Source: Chitinophaga niabensis (GTDB lineage: Bacteria; Bacteroidota; Bacteroidia; Chitinophagales; Chitinophagaceae). Taken from it: a stretch of 64,000 bases of DNA. The position numbers were made by a program, and so were the translations under genes. Of the stretch, positions 1-9,749 are shown piece after piece (positions within the stretch are counted from its first letter, which is position 1; each line of letters begins with the position of its first letter). The DNA lies in assembly GCF_039545795.1 (NCBI RefSeq), contig NZ_CP154260.1, positions 4,035,001 to 4,099,000 on the forward strand, in the 5' to 3' direction. The notes below the pieces were generated by a model. It saw only the letters and a list, made by a program, of their open reading frames with translations. It was not told the DNA's origin and did no database searches.

Positions 1-149
1 GTAAGTACGATATCCGGCATTTCTTCCCTGATACTGTCCATTGCAGTATTTCCTTCCGAACAGGAAATAATTTCATAACCATCTTTTGCCAGCTTGATCT
101 CGATCGTTTTGCGGATGAGGTTATCATCTTCAGCAATAAGTATTTTCAT
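1..149 (-). CDS. Response regulator receiver domain (N-terminal part, cut by window)
   Basis: The minus strand opens with ATG at 149 and reads MKILIAEDDNLIRKTIEIKL, the first strand and acidic pocket (EDD) of a CheY-like receiver, and stays open to base 1 ending in MPDIVLT. The phospho-acceptor Asp would be the D of that last motif. The output domain lies outside the window, so it cannot be classified further. It is transcribed away from the YaiO-like gene at 266, and the 116-base gap carries both start regions. The partner kinase is unknown; the hybrid kinase at 3469 is a nearby candidate by position only. Confidence 0.85.
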   Translation of the reverse strand, partial: MKILIAEDDNLIRKTIEIKLAKDGYEIISCSEGNTAMDSIREEMPDIVL

Positions 150-265
150 CGTGGTAGGATATAGTCTATCCTAAATATAGAATATTCCCTTGAATAAGAA
201 GAGCTTGTAACCGAATAATATGCTATATTTTAAGTAGATTTATTTTCAAACCGTATCCTACTGTT

Positions 266-1498
266 ATGAGGGCTTTATACCTGATCGTATTTACCTGCTT
301 TATTACGCTGAATGTTACTGCACAGGACAACCGTTCTTCTGATGAACTTTTCCAGGAAGCCCGTAAAGCGGCTTTCGACAGGAAGGATTACCCGGAAGCT
401 ATACGGCTTTCCAGGCTGGCTTTAGTTAAGAGTCCTGATTATTCTGACATCCGTGTATTCCTTGGTCGTGTATATACCTGGAGTGATAAAACGGATAGCG
501 CCCGTACCGAATTCCAGTATATCCTGCAAAAGGAGCCGGCTTATGAAGATGTTTATGTGGCTGCCGCCGACCTGGAATACTGGAACGATCAGCCCGGGAA
601 AGCGCTTGAACTGGTGAATAAGGGGCTGGAATATCATCCGCGCTCAGAAGAACTGTTATTACGGAAATCCAAAGTACTGGCTTCCCTGAAACAACTTCCG
701 GAAGCAGCCAATATGGCCAATATGCTTTTAGGCATCAATCCCGGAAATGCCGCAGCGCGTGCTCTATTGAGCAGTATCCGGGACCAGGTGCGCAAGAACA
801 AAATAGATCTCAGTTACGACTATACATATTTCGATAAAAGATTTGATCAGCCATGGCATATGTTAAGCTTCAGCTATGCCAGGCAAACAGCTATAGGAAC
901 TGTACTGGGGCGTATCAACTATGCCAGTAAATTCGGAGAAGGCGGCGTACAGGGAGAGCTGGAAGCTTATCCCAGGATCTCCAATACTTTCTATTCCTAC
1001 GTGGGCCTTGGTTATTCCGGCAATGACATCTTTCCACGCTACCGCGCAGGTTTTTCACTTTATGCCAATCTGCCCCGCAGCTTTGAAGCAGAGCTGGGCT
1101 TCCGTTACCTGTATTTCTCCGGTTCTACCTGGGTATATACAGCTTCTGTGGGAAAGTACCTCAGCAATTTCTGGTTCAACCTCCGTACTTATCTTACACC
1201 GGGAGAGGATAACCTTTCTAAGTCTTTCAACTTTACTACCCGCTATTATACGGCCGGGGCAGACGATTTTATCACGCTGGGAGTGGGTACGGGTATTTCT
1301 CCGGATGATCAGCGCAATAATATCAACTATGAGATCAACAACAGCCTGATGACCTACAAATTAAACCTGGCCTGGCAGCGCACCTTTGCAAAACAGAACA
1401 TCATAGGTATCAATGGCACCTGGTATTATGAAGAATACCGGCCGGACACCTACGGGAACCAACTCAATATCGGTATCAGCCTGATGCGCAGGTTCTGA
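266..1498 (+). CDS. YaiO-like outer membrane beta-barrel protein with N-terminal TPR
   Basis: 410 residues. A signal peptide ends near VTAQ (residue 19). Residues about 25-170 form TPR-like helical repeats (AIRLSRLALVKSPDY, KALELVNKGLEYHP). From about 178 the sequence alternates aromatic and polar residues as in a transmembrane barrel (DLSYDYTYFDKRF) and ends in RRF, a typical barrel-terminal aromatic. This matches the YaiO family, which is often found near surface-polysaccharide genes. It ends directly against the 3' end of the convergent LtaS-like gene, with no space for a separate terminator. An exopolysaccharide-export role is inferred from the family; nothing in the window proves it. Confidence 0.85.
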   Translation: MRALYLIVFTCFITLNVTAQDNRSSDELFQEARKAAFDRKDYPEAIRLSRLALVKSPDYSDIRVFLGRVYTWSDKTDSARTEFQYILQKEPAYEDVYVAAADLEYWNDQPGKALELVNKGLEYHPRSEELLLRKSKVLASLKQLPEAANMANMLLGINPGNAAARALLSSIRDQVRKNKIDLSYDYTYFDKRFDQPWHMLSFSYARQTAIGTVLGRINYASKFGEGGVQGELEAYPRISNTFYSYVGLGYSGNDIFPRYRAGFSLYANLPRSFEAELGFRYLYFSGSTWVYTASVGKYLSNFWFNLRTYLTPGEDNLSKSFNFTTRYYTAGADDFITLGVGTGISPDDQRNNINYEINNSLMTYKLNLAWQRTFAKQNIIGINGTWYYEEYRPDTYGNQLNIGISLMRRF

Positions 1499-3472
1499 TC
1501 AGGGAACAAACTGTTTATATAAAGAATCGGGGATCAGTTGCTGCGTTTGCAGGAACTGGTTGTTCTTTTGACGGAAGTTATTAAAGCCGGCTTTCAACTG
1601 CTGTAACTTTTCAGTGTCTGTAACGGGCTCCAGGTCAAGATTTGGAAGGATCCTGAAAAGGTTATCGCTATTCAGCATCCAGGTACCGGATACGAAATCC
1701 ACCAAATCATTCTTTGTTTGCATCAATGGATAATGATGTATGTTCCTGAATGCCCGCGCCGTATCCAATCCATTACCTATCCATGTAACAAGGGAGGGTG
1801 TTCTGAATCCCGGAAATCCGCCAAGATAGGCTGTTAAAGCCGGAGCAACATCCAGGTGGGAAGAAACGGAAGAAAACTTTGCGGCACGTTCCAATAATGG
1901 TGAATGTACCATGAGCATGGTGTGATACCTGTCTAATTTAGAACGCATGGGTATTTCCGGCAAACGGTGATCTCCCGTGATGAGCACGATGGTATTTTGA
2001 TAATCCGGCCTTGCAGCCAGTGCCCTGAAGAAATTACGTAAGGCATTATCCATGTATAAGACCGAAGCATATATTGTTTTATACTGCAGATGTTCCAGCT
2101 GTTGTTCTTTTGATAAAGCAAGCGCCTGTATTCGCTTTTCTGCCAGTTCATCATAATATGCCTGATCAGGGATCATAAAGGGAGAATGGGTAGATACTGT
2201 AAGCATTACATCCAGCCTTGGCTGCAAAGTATCTGATGGCGTAACGTCCAGGTATTTTGAGAACAGGGCGGCATCAGAGTACCCCCATGTAAAACCTCCG
2301 CTGTTGACAGGCAATAATTCATAGCCGTTACCAAAGTTCCCTTTATCGATAATAGTGTCTATGGATTGATCTTTTGCAAAAAGGTCCATTTTATCAAACC
2401 CGGCATCTCCGGCGTACAGGAACCGGGTGCGGTAACCATTGTGTTTAGCGATGTTCAGCAAAGTAAGGGAGTTGGGCAATTGCGGTGCCAGCTCTGCAAA
2501 ACCATTCTTCGCAAAAGGCAGGGAGCCCAGTAAGGAGGGCAATACGGCAAACGTTCTGCCGCCTCCGCTCAGGAAATTTTCCCAATAAAGACTGTGTTGC
2601 GATAAAGAATCCAGGAAAGGTGTAAAGCTTCCGAGATAAGCATCCTGGCCGGAAAATGCTCTGCCAAGGCCTTCCACCAGTACGATCACTATGTTGGGCG
2701 GTCGGCCGTTCGCAGATTGAAAATAGGGCGCCAGCACATTGTCTGTACCTGCATTATGCAGAAAGGGATATTGTACAGCAGCTACATAGCTGGTGTCCGG
2801 CAGAGCGGATTGATCAGCAGAAAAAAAATACTGCTGTGCCCTGGTGAGGAAAAAGCCTGTTTTATTAAGGGCGATATTCGCTGCATATTCAGACCGGAGC
2901 TGATTATGCGTGAGCGATGTGGAGAACGGCACCCGGAAAAGGATGATACATCCTAACACAAACCAGAACCCCCTCCTGTCTCCCCGTATCTGCAACCGTG
3001 TAAACAGGATAATGGCGGCAGTTGAAAAAACAACCACTACGGCCAATGCGATGATGGTGGAAACAGGTAATCCGCCGGCTGCAGCTCCTACAGTTTGTTT
3101 GATATCTTTCACAGAATAGCCAAAAACGTCTGCCCCCAGCGGCACATTGGCCTGATGAAAATACAGGTTCAATCCAAAACTGATCAATACATATAAACTG
3201 ATCAGCAGGAGGTAAAAGATATCCGCAGCTTTCCTGTTCACAAACATATAGAGCAGTACAAAAGGAACAGCTATCCAGCGTACCATGCTCAGGAATGTCA
3301 GGAAGTCCGCCCACATAGCGTTTGCAATGAGAGGGCCGGGCGCAACAGGGAAATTGCCAATGCTAAAAAGGTCTGTTGCCCGTAACAGCAGGATGATGAT
3401 CAGCCACAGGCATGACAATAACAGGAACCTGTTAAATGCGGGGATCCAGAAGTGAAGTTTTGGTATATTCAT
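1499..3472 (-). CDS. LtaS-like membrane sulfatase/phosphotransferase (alkaline phosphatase superfamily)
   Basis: 657 residues. About five hydrophobic helices occupy residues 1-190 (for example FLLLSCLWLIIILLL and IIALAVVVVFSTAAIILF). An extracytoplasmic sulfatase-fold domain follows: NIVIVLVEGLG supplies the first metal ligand, SGGGRT holds the likely nucleophile Thr307, and TGDHRLPEIP is a late metal site. This is the architecture of LTA-synthase-family enzymes, which in Gram-negatives transfer phosphoglycerol or phosphoethanolamine to envelope glycans. Its start overlaps the end of the hybrid kinase by 4 bases (ATGA), so the two are probably co-transcribed and an envelope-modification output of that kinase is plausible. 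The substrate is unknown. Confidence 0.9.
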   Translation of the reverse strand: MNIPKLHFWIPAFNRFLLLSCLWLIIILLLRATDLFSIGNFPVAPGPLIANAMWADFLTFLSMVRWIAVPFVLLYMFVNRKAADIFYLLLISLYVLISFGLNLYFHQANVPLGADVFGYSVKDIKQTVGAAAGGLPVSTIIALAVVVVFSTAAIILFTRLQIRGDRRGFWFVLGCIILFRVPFSTSLTHNQLRSEYAANIALNKTGFFLTRAQQYFFSADQSALPDTSYVAAVQYPFLHNAGTDNVLAPYFQSANGRPPNIVIVLVEGLGRAFSGQDAYLGSFTPFLDSLSQHSLYWENFLSGGGRTFAVLPSLLGSLPFAKNGFAELAPQLPNSLTLLNIAKHNGYRTRFLYAGDAGFDKMDLFAKDQSIDTIIDKGNFGNGYELLPVNSGGFTWGYSDAALFSKYLDVTPSDTLQPRLDVMLTVSTHSPFMIPDQAYYDELAEKRIQALALSKEQQLEHLQYKTIYASVLYMDNALRNFFRALAARPDYQNTIVLITGDHRLPEIPMRSKLDRYHTMLMVHSPLLERAAKFSSVSSHLDVAPALTAYLGGFPGFRTPSLVTWIGNGLDTARAFRNIHHYPLMQTKNDLVDFVSGTWMLNSDNLFRILPNLDLEPVTDTEKLQQLKAGFNNFRQKNNQFLQTQQLIPDSLYKQFVP

Positions 3473-6400
3473 TTTCCGCCGGCGATTCTCTGGTGAATAA
3501 TATCCAGTACAAGTGTTAGTTCAGTGGTGGCTTTAGCCAGCATTTCCTTTACAACAGCTTCCTCAAATGAGGGAAGATATTCAAATTGTCTGGCGTAGCC
3601 GGCTAATATCTCTAATCCAACTGTGGCGGCAGTACCATATAATTTATGCCCGATAGCATTTATGCCTTTCAGGTTCTGGTCCTGCGCATGCTGCGCAAGT
3701 GTTTCAAATGATTTACGTATTTCACTTGCTGTGAGCAGCAGGATATCATTACTGATATTATCTTCTCCAAGATATCCCTTCAATACCTCTTCATTGAAAT
3801 GTTGTTCCTTTCCTGTGCGCACTACTTCTTCAATAACCGGTGTTTTTCTTCCCAGCCATTTACAAAGGATATCTGCCAGAGAATGCTGCACAATGGGCTT
3901 GGAGAGGAAATCATCCATTCCTGCGGAGATCGACTTTTCCTTTTCACCACTGATATTTCCTGCTGTTAAAGCAATGATGGGCACATGCCCTTCCCTTTCC
4001 AGCGAACGGATGCGCCGGGTAGCTTCATAGCCGTTTATTTCAGGGATCTGAATATCCATCAGGATAATATCCGGCATTTTTAAACGGCATATCTGCACTG
4101 CATCCAAACCATTGCCGGCCTCAATGATATTTGCCTGGGGCATGAGTTTATGAATGATCACTTTTGTCAGCAGCATATTTACCGTGTTATCCTCTACCAC
4201 CAGTACATTTGCCGCTACATCTTCCAACGGCGTACTTTCCATGCTTACTGTTACCCTTTCAGGCTGTAAGTTTGCTTCCCTGGCAGCTTCCAGGGTAACA
4301 TAAAAGTAGAACGTACTGCCGCCACCCGGGTAACTGACCAGTTGTAACCTGCTCCCCATCAGTGCCAGGATCTTATTGGAAATAGCCAGCCCGATGCCGG
4401 TACCGCCATACTTCTTTGTGGTTGAAGTATCTTCCTGCGCAAAGGCTTCAAAGATCTTTTCCTGTTTATCTGTTTTGATACCAATGCCGGTATCCCTCAC
4501 TTCAAATTTAAAAGTGATCTGGTCGTCATAAGGATCGGTAATGGCGGAAATGCGTAATTCAATTTCTCCTTTCTCCGTGAATTTTACGGCATTGCCCAGC
4601 AGGTTCATCAGCACCTGTTTCAACCGCAATCCATCTGCGATGATAAACCTGGGCAGATCGTCTGAAATATTAAACAATACATCCAGCCCTTTGCTTTGTG
4701 CCTGGTAGGAGATGATATCAGTTGCCTCACTGCCCAGCTTGAACAGGTCCAGCTGTTCCATATTTAATTCCAGTTTACCGGCTTCGATCTTGGAAAGGTC
4801 CAGGATATCATTGATGATGCTAAGCAGAATGCTGGCGGACTGATTTACAATAGTGAGGTACTGCAGCTGCGTTTCATCCAGTGAGGTCCTCATCACCAGG
4901 TCTGTGAAGCCGATAATGCCGTTGAGGGGTGTCCGGATCTCGTGGCTCATATTGGCCAGGAATTCGGATTTGGCACTGCTCATTTGCTCCGCCTGTAATT
5001 TGGCGGTGATCAGCGCTTCTTCCATCTTTTTTCGTTTGGTGATATCTGTTGCAATTGCCAGGTACCCTACAATAATCTTACGCGTATCCAGGATAGCCGT
5101 CATTACCAGCGATACGATACAGCGGGAGCCATCTTTCTTTACATAGATCCATTCCCGTTGTTCAGAACCTTCTTTTTCCGGTATGTATCCAAATACCTGC
5201 ATGCCCTCCACCTGCTCTCCTGTTTCAAGGGAAAGCTCGCTCGCCCTGCTCATTACTTCTCCTTCATCGTGCAAGAGGTCAGGCATGAACTTTCCGATCA
5301 CTTCTTCTTCCGTATACCCCAATAAGCGTTCTGCACCACTGTTAAATAAAGTAATGCGGCCGTTCCGGTCTGTTGCCACGATGCTTACTTCTGAAGCAGA
5401 TTGCAATACATCCCGCAGTAATTTCCTGGAGTTGGTCACTTCCAGCTCTGATCTCTTCTTCTGATTGATATCCTGGTATGCGCCGTACAACCGTTTACAG
5501 GAGCCTCCTTCAAACTCTGCATTCCCCAGGGTTCTGACCCATCGGGCTTCCCCTTTCGCCGTAATGAGTTCCACTTCCAGGTCCCATGATTTCCCCTGTG
5601 TAAGGGCATCATTCAGCGCACGTACGACCCTGTTCTGGCTTTCCCCTTTTTTGAAGAACCGGATGGCTGTATCCATATCAGGTTCAAAATCCATCGGCAC
5701 ACCATGCAATGCCTTGGTCATATCCGTCCAGAAGATCTTTTCCTTGGAAACTTCCGCCACCCAGCCACCCACACGGGCTACCTGGCTCGTTTGCTCCAGC
5801 ATTTCTTTGGTGCGGGCAAGATCTTTTTCCAGGAAATACCTTTCCGTAATATCAATAGCATTGGCAATCACATAAGGCGCTTCACCATTCACTCCTTTCT
5901 CCATGATGTTGTTGAACATCCATATGCGGGGAGAGCCATCTTTATGCAGGGTGGTCATTTGTCCGCTGGCCTTACCTACTGTTTCAATTGTGCGGAGATA
6001 AGCATGGAATGCCGGGATATGGCTTTCCGGGATAATATCGGTCAATCCCTTTCTGGACATCTCTTCTAATGTAAAACCCAGCAATTCTGCTCCTGCTGTA
6101 TTCACGGATAAAAAATTCCCTTCCAGGTCATGCGTACACATTAATCCCTGTGAATGTTCAAAAAAGGCGCTCAGTTTATTTTCACTGATCTCAAGTAAAT
6201 GCTCTTTATTCCTTTCTTCTGTAATATCCCTTCCGATGGCAAAGATATCGCCGGTTGTTACTTCCGGGTTAGCCACCCATTGCAATAGCTTATAGTCTCC
6301 GGACTTTGTTTTAAACCGGCGGGTGAAATTGATCATGGATATACCTTCATTCAGGCGGTCCACTTCTTTAGCCACTCCTTCCACATCATCCGGATGTACG

Positions 6401-7047
6401 AAATCCAGGATAGGTGTTTCCAGGATGTAAGCCTCATCAAAACCCAGTACCCTGGTGAAAGCAGGATTGATCTTTTTGAAAAACCCATCTGTACTGGCTA
6501 TACAGATCATATCGTTGGACAACTTAAACAGCTGTTCAAACTGGTATAGTTCCTGGTTCTTCTTCTTGTCGGAAATATAAGAAACAACAGTATCTGCCAG
6601 TAATTCCAGGGAATGGCGCTGTGTATCCGTGAGATGATTAGGTTTCCTGTCCAATACGCATAAAGCGCCCAGGGCAAAGCCACCTTTATCTACCAGGGGG
6701 TAACCGGCATAAAACCGGATATGATCGGGGCCGGTAACAACAGGAATATCAGCAAACCTGGGATCGAGGGAAACGTCTTCTATTTCCAGGTGTTTGTGAT
6801 CAAGGATGGTATAGGTGCATATGGATTCATCCCTTCTGCTTTCCCCCGATTCCATTCCAACTATGGATTTTACCCACACCCGATCCTTATCTATAAGGGA
6901 GATCACTGAAACAGGCATGCCGCATATGGCGGAAGCCAGTTCGGTTATTTTATCAAACTCTTCTTCAAGGGGAGTGTCCAGGATATTGTAGCTATACAAC
7001 GCTTTCAGGCGCTCGTTTTCATAATGCGGATCTGGCTGCTTACTCAT
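3469..7047 (-). CDS. GAF/multi-PAS hybrid histidine kinase with receiver and Hpt domains
   Basis: 1192 residues, no transmembrane segment, so a cytoplasmic sensor. Order: GAF (about 15-160), four PAS domains (about 165-280, 285-405, 410-535, 540-670; for example DGFFKKINPAFTRVLGF and DRNGRITLFNSGAERLLGY), HisKA with FLANMSHEIRTPLNG (His702), HATPase with the N box NLLGNAVKFTE and G box GTGIGLAIS, a receiver with LMDIQIPEINGYEA (Asp998), and a C-terminal Hpt with GHKLYG (His1134). It therefore carries a complete phosphorelay His-Asp-His; the final receiver must be another protein. It lies head-to-tail with the LtaS-like gene (4-base overlap). The ligand is unknown. Confidence 0.95.
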   Translation of the reverse strand: MSKQPDPHYENERLKALYSYNILDTPLEEEFDKITELASAICGMPVSVISLIDKDRVWVKSIVGMESGESRRDESICTYTILDHKHLEIEDVSLDPRFADIPVVTGPDHIRFYAGYPLVDKGGFALGALCVLDRKPNHLTDTQRHSLELLADTVVSYISDKKKNQELYQFEQLFKLSNDMICIASTDGFFKKINPAFTRVLGFDEAYILETPILDFVHPDDVEGVAKEVDRLNEGISMINFTRRFKTKSGDYKLLQWVANPEVTTGDIFAIGRDITEERNKEHLLEISENKLSAFFEHSQGLMCTHDLEGNFLSVNTAGAELLGFTLEEMSRKGLTDIIPESHIPAFHAYLRTIETVGKASGQMTTLHKDGSPRIWMFNNIMEKGVNGEAPYVIANAIDITERYFLEKDLARTKEMLEQTSQVARVGGWVAEVSKEKIFWTDMTKALHGVPMDFEPDMDTAIRFFKKGESQNRVVRALNDALTQGKSWDLEVELITAKGEARWVRTLGNAEFEGGSCKRLYGAYQDINQKKRSELEVTNSRKLLRDVLQSASEVSIVATDRNGRITLFNSGAERLLGYTEEEVIGKFMPDLLHDEGEVMSRASELSLETGEQVEGMQVFGYIPEKEGSEQREWIYVKKDGSRCIVSLVMTAILDTRKIIVGYLAIATDITKRKKMEEALITAKLQAEQMSSAKSEFLANMSHEIRTPLNGIIGFTDLVMRTSLDETQLQYLTIVNQSASILLSIINDILDLSKIEAGKLELNMEQLDLFKLGSEATDIISYQAQSKGLDVLFNISDDLPRFIIADGLRLKQVLMNLLGNAVKFTEKGEIELRISAITDPYDDQITFKFEVRDTGIGIKTDKQEKIFEAFAQEDTSTTKKYGGTGIGLAISNKILALMGSRLQLVSYPGGGSTFYFYVTLEAAREANLQPERVTVSMESTPLEDVAANVLVVEDNTVNMLLTKVIIHKLMPQANIIEAGNGLDAVQICRLKMPDIILMDIQIPEINGYEATRRIRSLEREGHVPIIALTAGNISGEKEKSISAGMDDFLSKPIVQHSLADILCKWLGRKTPVIEEVVRTGKEQHFNEEVLKGYLGEDNISNDILLLTASEIRKSFETLAQHAQDQNLKGINAIGHKLYGTAATVGLEILAGYARQFEYLPSFEEAVVKEMLAKATTELTLVLDIIHQRIAGGK

Positions 7048-7159
7048 TAATAACAGTAGTATTCGGTAGAATAAATGACTATCTGTATTTAAAGTACAAT
7101 TTTTTTTCTAAAATCATTGCGCTTTTTGGTTCGTATTCCCAACTATAGTGGGATGAACT

Positions 7160-7188
7160 AAAAGGCGCTCTTACCAGAGCGCCTTTTT
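7160..7188 (-). terminator. Rho-independent terminator
   Basis: AAAGGCGCTC and GAGCGCCTTT form a perfect 10-bp stem around a 6-base loop, flanked by A and T runs. It overlaps the last bases of the DUF1801 gene and would end the minus-strand pair 7187-7980 before the histidine kinase promoter region. Confidence 0.85.
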
Positions 7189-7531
7189 ACTTATATAAGG
7201 CCAAGGCCTGCTTCAATATCTTACCTACAGTTTTTATCGGAATGCCCTCCTCCGCATTGAACAGCATGATCTTCATCCTGGCGCGGGCTTCCTGGATCAG
7301 GAGGGGGTGTTCTATCTGGCGGCCTTCCACAATGCCGATGTAGGGCTGGAGGGTCTTCTTGTGTACCCAGAGGTAACAGAACATCTTTCCCTTAAAACAG
7401 AAGAAGGGCATTCTGTACTTCCAATCCTCGGTAATACCGGGGTCCAGTTGCAGGACCAGATCCCGGAGCGCCATCAGGCAGCTTTTTATGGGTTCTTCCT
7501 TATAATGATAAAACTCGTCTATCGGTTTCAT
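7187..7531 (-). CDS. DUF1801 (YdhG-like) small protein
   Basis: 114 residues matching the compact DUF1801 fold: a helix LRDLVLQLDPGITEDWKYRMPFF, then the conserved core of beta strands (FCFKGKMFCYLWVHKKTLQPYIGIV) and a C-terminal helix. The family is iron-chaperone/frataxin-like in structure; its function is not settled. The start overlaps the upstream GyrI-like gene by 4 bases (ATGA), so the two form one operon ended by the hairpin at 7160. No cofactor-binding motif is obvious. Confidence 0.85.
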   Translation of the reverse strand: MKPIDEFYHYKEEPIKSCLMALRDLVLQLDPGITEDWKYRMPFFCFKGKMFCYLWVHKKTLQPYIGIVEGRQIEHPLLIQEARARMKIMLFNAEEGIPIKTVGKILKQALALYK

Positions 7532-7980
7532 ACAGCGATAAAGATATCAACTTCTGCGTTTCCGGGGTCCTGGGCTTTTTCCCCGTATACTTCGAAGTCT
7601 GCAGTGAACTTCCGGGGCAGGTTGGCGGCCCAGATGTTTTGCCATTCCTTTACAACGGCACCTTTTTGCAGATCACCCTTGGCTGTGCGGCGAACATAGG
7701 TACCGGACTGGAAGGTCCCTCCGGTCAGGCCTTCGGGGATCTCATCCAGGGTGGACACTTTACAGCCGATGATCACGGTGTAGGGCTTTGTGTGGTCCAG
7801 CTCGTAATGGGTGTAGAGGCAATAAATAGCCGGCTCAGTCCTGTTAGGGATCAATGCAGCAATGTTTTGGGACATGAATTGCTGCCAGAGGGCAGGGATG
7901 TCCTGGAAAGCCTGGCCGTTTTCGTTGGTGGTACGAAGGGAGAGGCCGAGGTTAAATGCGTTGATGGATTCTGTTTTCAT
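7528..7980 (-). CDS. GyrI-like / AraC effector-binding domain protein
   Basis: 150 residues corresponding to a stand-alone GyrI-like small-molecule-binding domain, with no DNA-binding domain attached. Visible features: GLSLRTTNENGQAFQDIPALWQQFM at the N-terminus, AIYCLYTHYELDHTKPYTVIIGCKV in the middle and a C-terminal strand DFEVYGE. In the family the domain binds hydrophobic ligands or hydrolyses cyclopropanoids. It precedes the DUF1801 gene with a 4-base overlap, a pairing common in Bacteroidota. The specific ligand cannot be read from the sequence. Confidence 0.85.
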   Translation of the reverse strand: MKTESINAFNLGLSLRTTNENGQAFQDIPALWQQFMSQNIAALIPNRTEPAIYCLYTHYELDHTKPYTVIIGCKVSTLDEIPEGLTGGTFQSGTYVRRTAKGDLQKGAVVKEWQNIWAANLPRKFTADFEVYGEKAQDPGNAEVDIFIAV

Positions 7981-8029
7981 GTTGTGAAGGTCAGTCCGGC
8001 GGGTGACAACCTTATGTCAGCAGCGTTTG

Positions 8030-9673
8030 CTATTTCCATTGTTTTCCCGGAAATAGTTTAGATAATTCGAACTGAAAGTTATACATCTCAAAGTCGTCAT
8101 CTAAAACCTTGCCTTCTTTATCGATGAGCACATACCGGGGAATACCGTTGAACTTAAACAATTCCCTTAAAGCAAGATAATTGTCCGCGTTGATGCGGTA
8201 GGTATTCGTTAAATGTTGCTCAGCTATAAATTTCTCATAGGCCTTCTCAGGTGATTCATTCTCGGATGTAATAAATATAAAATCAAAATCGGGATTGTTC
8301 CTGTATTTACTCCTTAACTCTTTCTGTGCTTTTATATTGGCGATACAGGGACCACAGGTGGTTGCCCAGAAATCAACAAATAACAGCTTGCCTTTATGCC
8401 GGTCGATGATGCTTTTAAAAATAGCGGCAGACCTGTTATCAGGAAGTGTGTATGTTTTACCCGTGCTTGAATAACTGCGCTGGAACAGTTCTTCCGTTTC
8501 CCTCAGTAAAAAGGGATGGTTCATTCCGTTTGACAACGCTGTCAGGTATATACGTGCATCGTCTTTCTTATCCCGGAATAAATGTGCATTTCCAAATAAC
8601 TGTTTCAATGAACGGGCTTTGCATAACTCGAACAAAAAGCCTGTAGTGATGCCATATTTATTCGGTAGTAAAGTATCCGCTATCTGCCAGGGCCTTAACA
8701 GGCTTACAATCTGCGGAGAGAATTTTGCCATTTCGGTATCCGGGTCCTTTTTTACACGTATACTGATGCTTTCCCTGTATGGTTTACTGAATTCAAGCCG
8801 GTTGACGAAAGTGGAAAAATTGTTAGACAGGAACAGTTCCTGACGGTCAAAATTGTTTTTGACCAGGAAGTCATAAAATTCAATGGATTCAGTGATAGCA
8901 AGGACTTTATTAGCAGTGTCTTTTGCCCGCTGATAATCCCTGTTCATTATATAGTCCAGCAGAATAATCGCAAAGTACAGATCAATTTCATTTCTCAGGA
9001 TGGTTTTGGTATGTTCCTGGTATTTTTTCCCTGACAACTGCAGCTCCAGTTTTTTTCGTGCCTTATCCCAATGCGTTTGGGTGGCAACTTTAAATGCATC
9101 AGGGGTAAGTGTTTTCACCTGTTTGTTCAAAACATCGTAATCAGGCTTATCCAGGTCGATGCTGCTCAACTCCCTGTTTATTTGTGCGGCAGGGCCTCCA
9201 AACAGGACGCTCCTTTTAAACTCCGTATCACCATCCCCTTTCTTTGCCAACAGCTGCCAGTCAAAAACCATGGAAACCACCTGCCCGGGTTCTATATAAA
9301 CAGGGAGCCAGTATTTCCTGTCGAAGAGGATCATCAGCCATTGCGGATGCATCATTTTCAGGCCTACTTCAAAGCGGCCGTCAGGATGTACCGGTACTAC
9401 CGTTGGGTAATCTTCACGGGTAACAATATTTTCCATGTAAATAACACCAGAAGTGAACTTTAACGTAGTATCATACCCTTTGATATATCCAACGATCCTG
9501 CCACTGTCCTTTGAGAAAAAGGCATCTGAGGTATAATCTTTAAGGAGTTTTTTATTCCTGCCTTTCTCCAGCTCTGTGCTGAGCCATTTGTTTACGGCGG
9601 GAGGAATTTGCTGTGCTTTTAATGTGGATGTAACAAGACAAATTAACAAAAGGAGGTAGAATCCCGGGCGCAT
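8030..9673 (-). CDS. TlpA-like secreted thioredoxin-fold protein with long N-terminal domain
   Basis: 547 residues. Signal peptide residues 1-20 (LLLLICLVTSTLKAQ). Residues 30-400 are a Bacteroidota-type extension with no recognised motif, including a beta-rich part near 60-150. The C-terminal thioredoxin domain has WATTCGPC with Cys440 and Cys443, followed by a cis-Pro region FNGIPRYVLID. It should act as a periplasmic disulfide reductase, as in TlpA/ResA proteins. It follows the metacaspase-subtilisin gene on the same strand, but a strong inverted repeat at 9697-9739 separates them, so read-through is uncertain. Confidence 0.9.
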   Translation of the reverse strand: MRPGFYLLLLICLVTSTLKAQQIPPAVNKWLSTELEKGRNKKLLKDYTSDAFFSKDSGRIVGYIKGYDTTLKFTSGVIYMENIVTREDYPTVVPVHPDGRFEVGLKMMHPQWLMILFDRKYWLPVYIEPGQVVSMVFDWQLLAKKGDGDTEFKRSVLFGGPAAQINRELSSIDLDKPDYDVLNKQVKTLTPDAFKVATQTHWDKARKKLELQLSGKKYQEHTKTILRNEIDLYFAIILLDYIMNRDYQRAKDTANKVLAITESIEFYDFLVKNNFDRQELFLSNNFSTFVNRLEFSKPYRESISIRVKKDPDTEMAKFSPQIVSLLRPWQIADTLLPNKYGITTGFLFELCKARSLKQLFGNAHLFRDKKDDARIYLTALSNGMNHPFLLRETEELFQRSYSSTGKTYTLPDNRSAAIFKSIIDRHKGKLLFVDFWATTCGPCIANIKAQKELRSKYRNNPDFDFIFITSENESPEKAYEKFIAEQHLTNTYRINADNYLALRELFKFNGIPRYVLIDKEGKVLDDDFEMYNFQFELSKLFPGKQWK

Positions 9674-9696
9674 GAATATCAGGTTAGGTTGTGAAT

Positions 9697-9739
9697 ACAG
9701 TTCTATACATTACATGTTGAAAATAATGTATAGAACTGT
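9697..9739. repeat. Perfect 16-bp inverted repeat with 11-base spacer
   Basis: ACAGTTCTATACATTA at 9697-9712 is repeated in perfect inverted form at 9724-9739. It sits between the stop of the metacaspase-subtilisin gene and the start of the TlpA-like gene. No T-run follows the stem on the minus strand, so a classical terminator is doubtful. An operator or an mRNA-stabilising hairpin are alternatives. Confidence 0.85.
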
Positions 9740-9749
9740 AAACTCCAAA

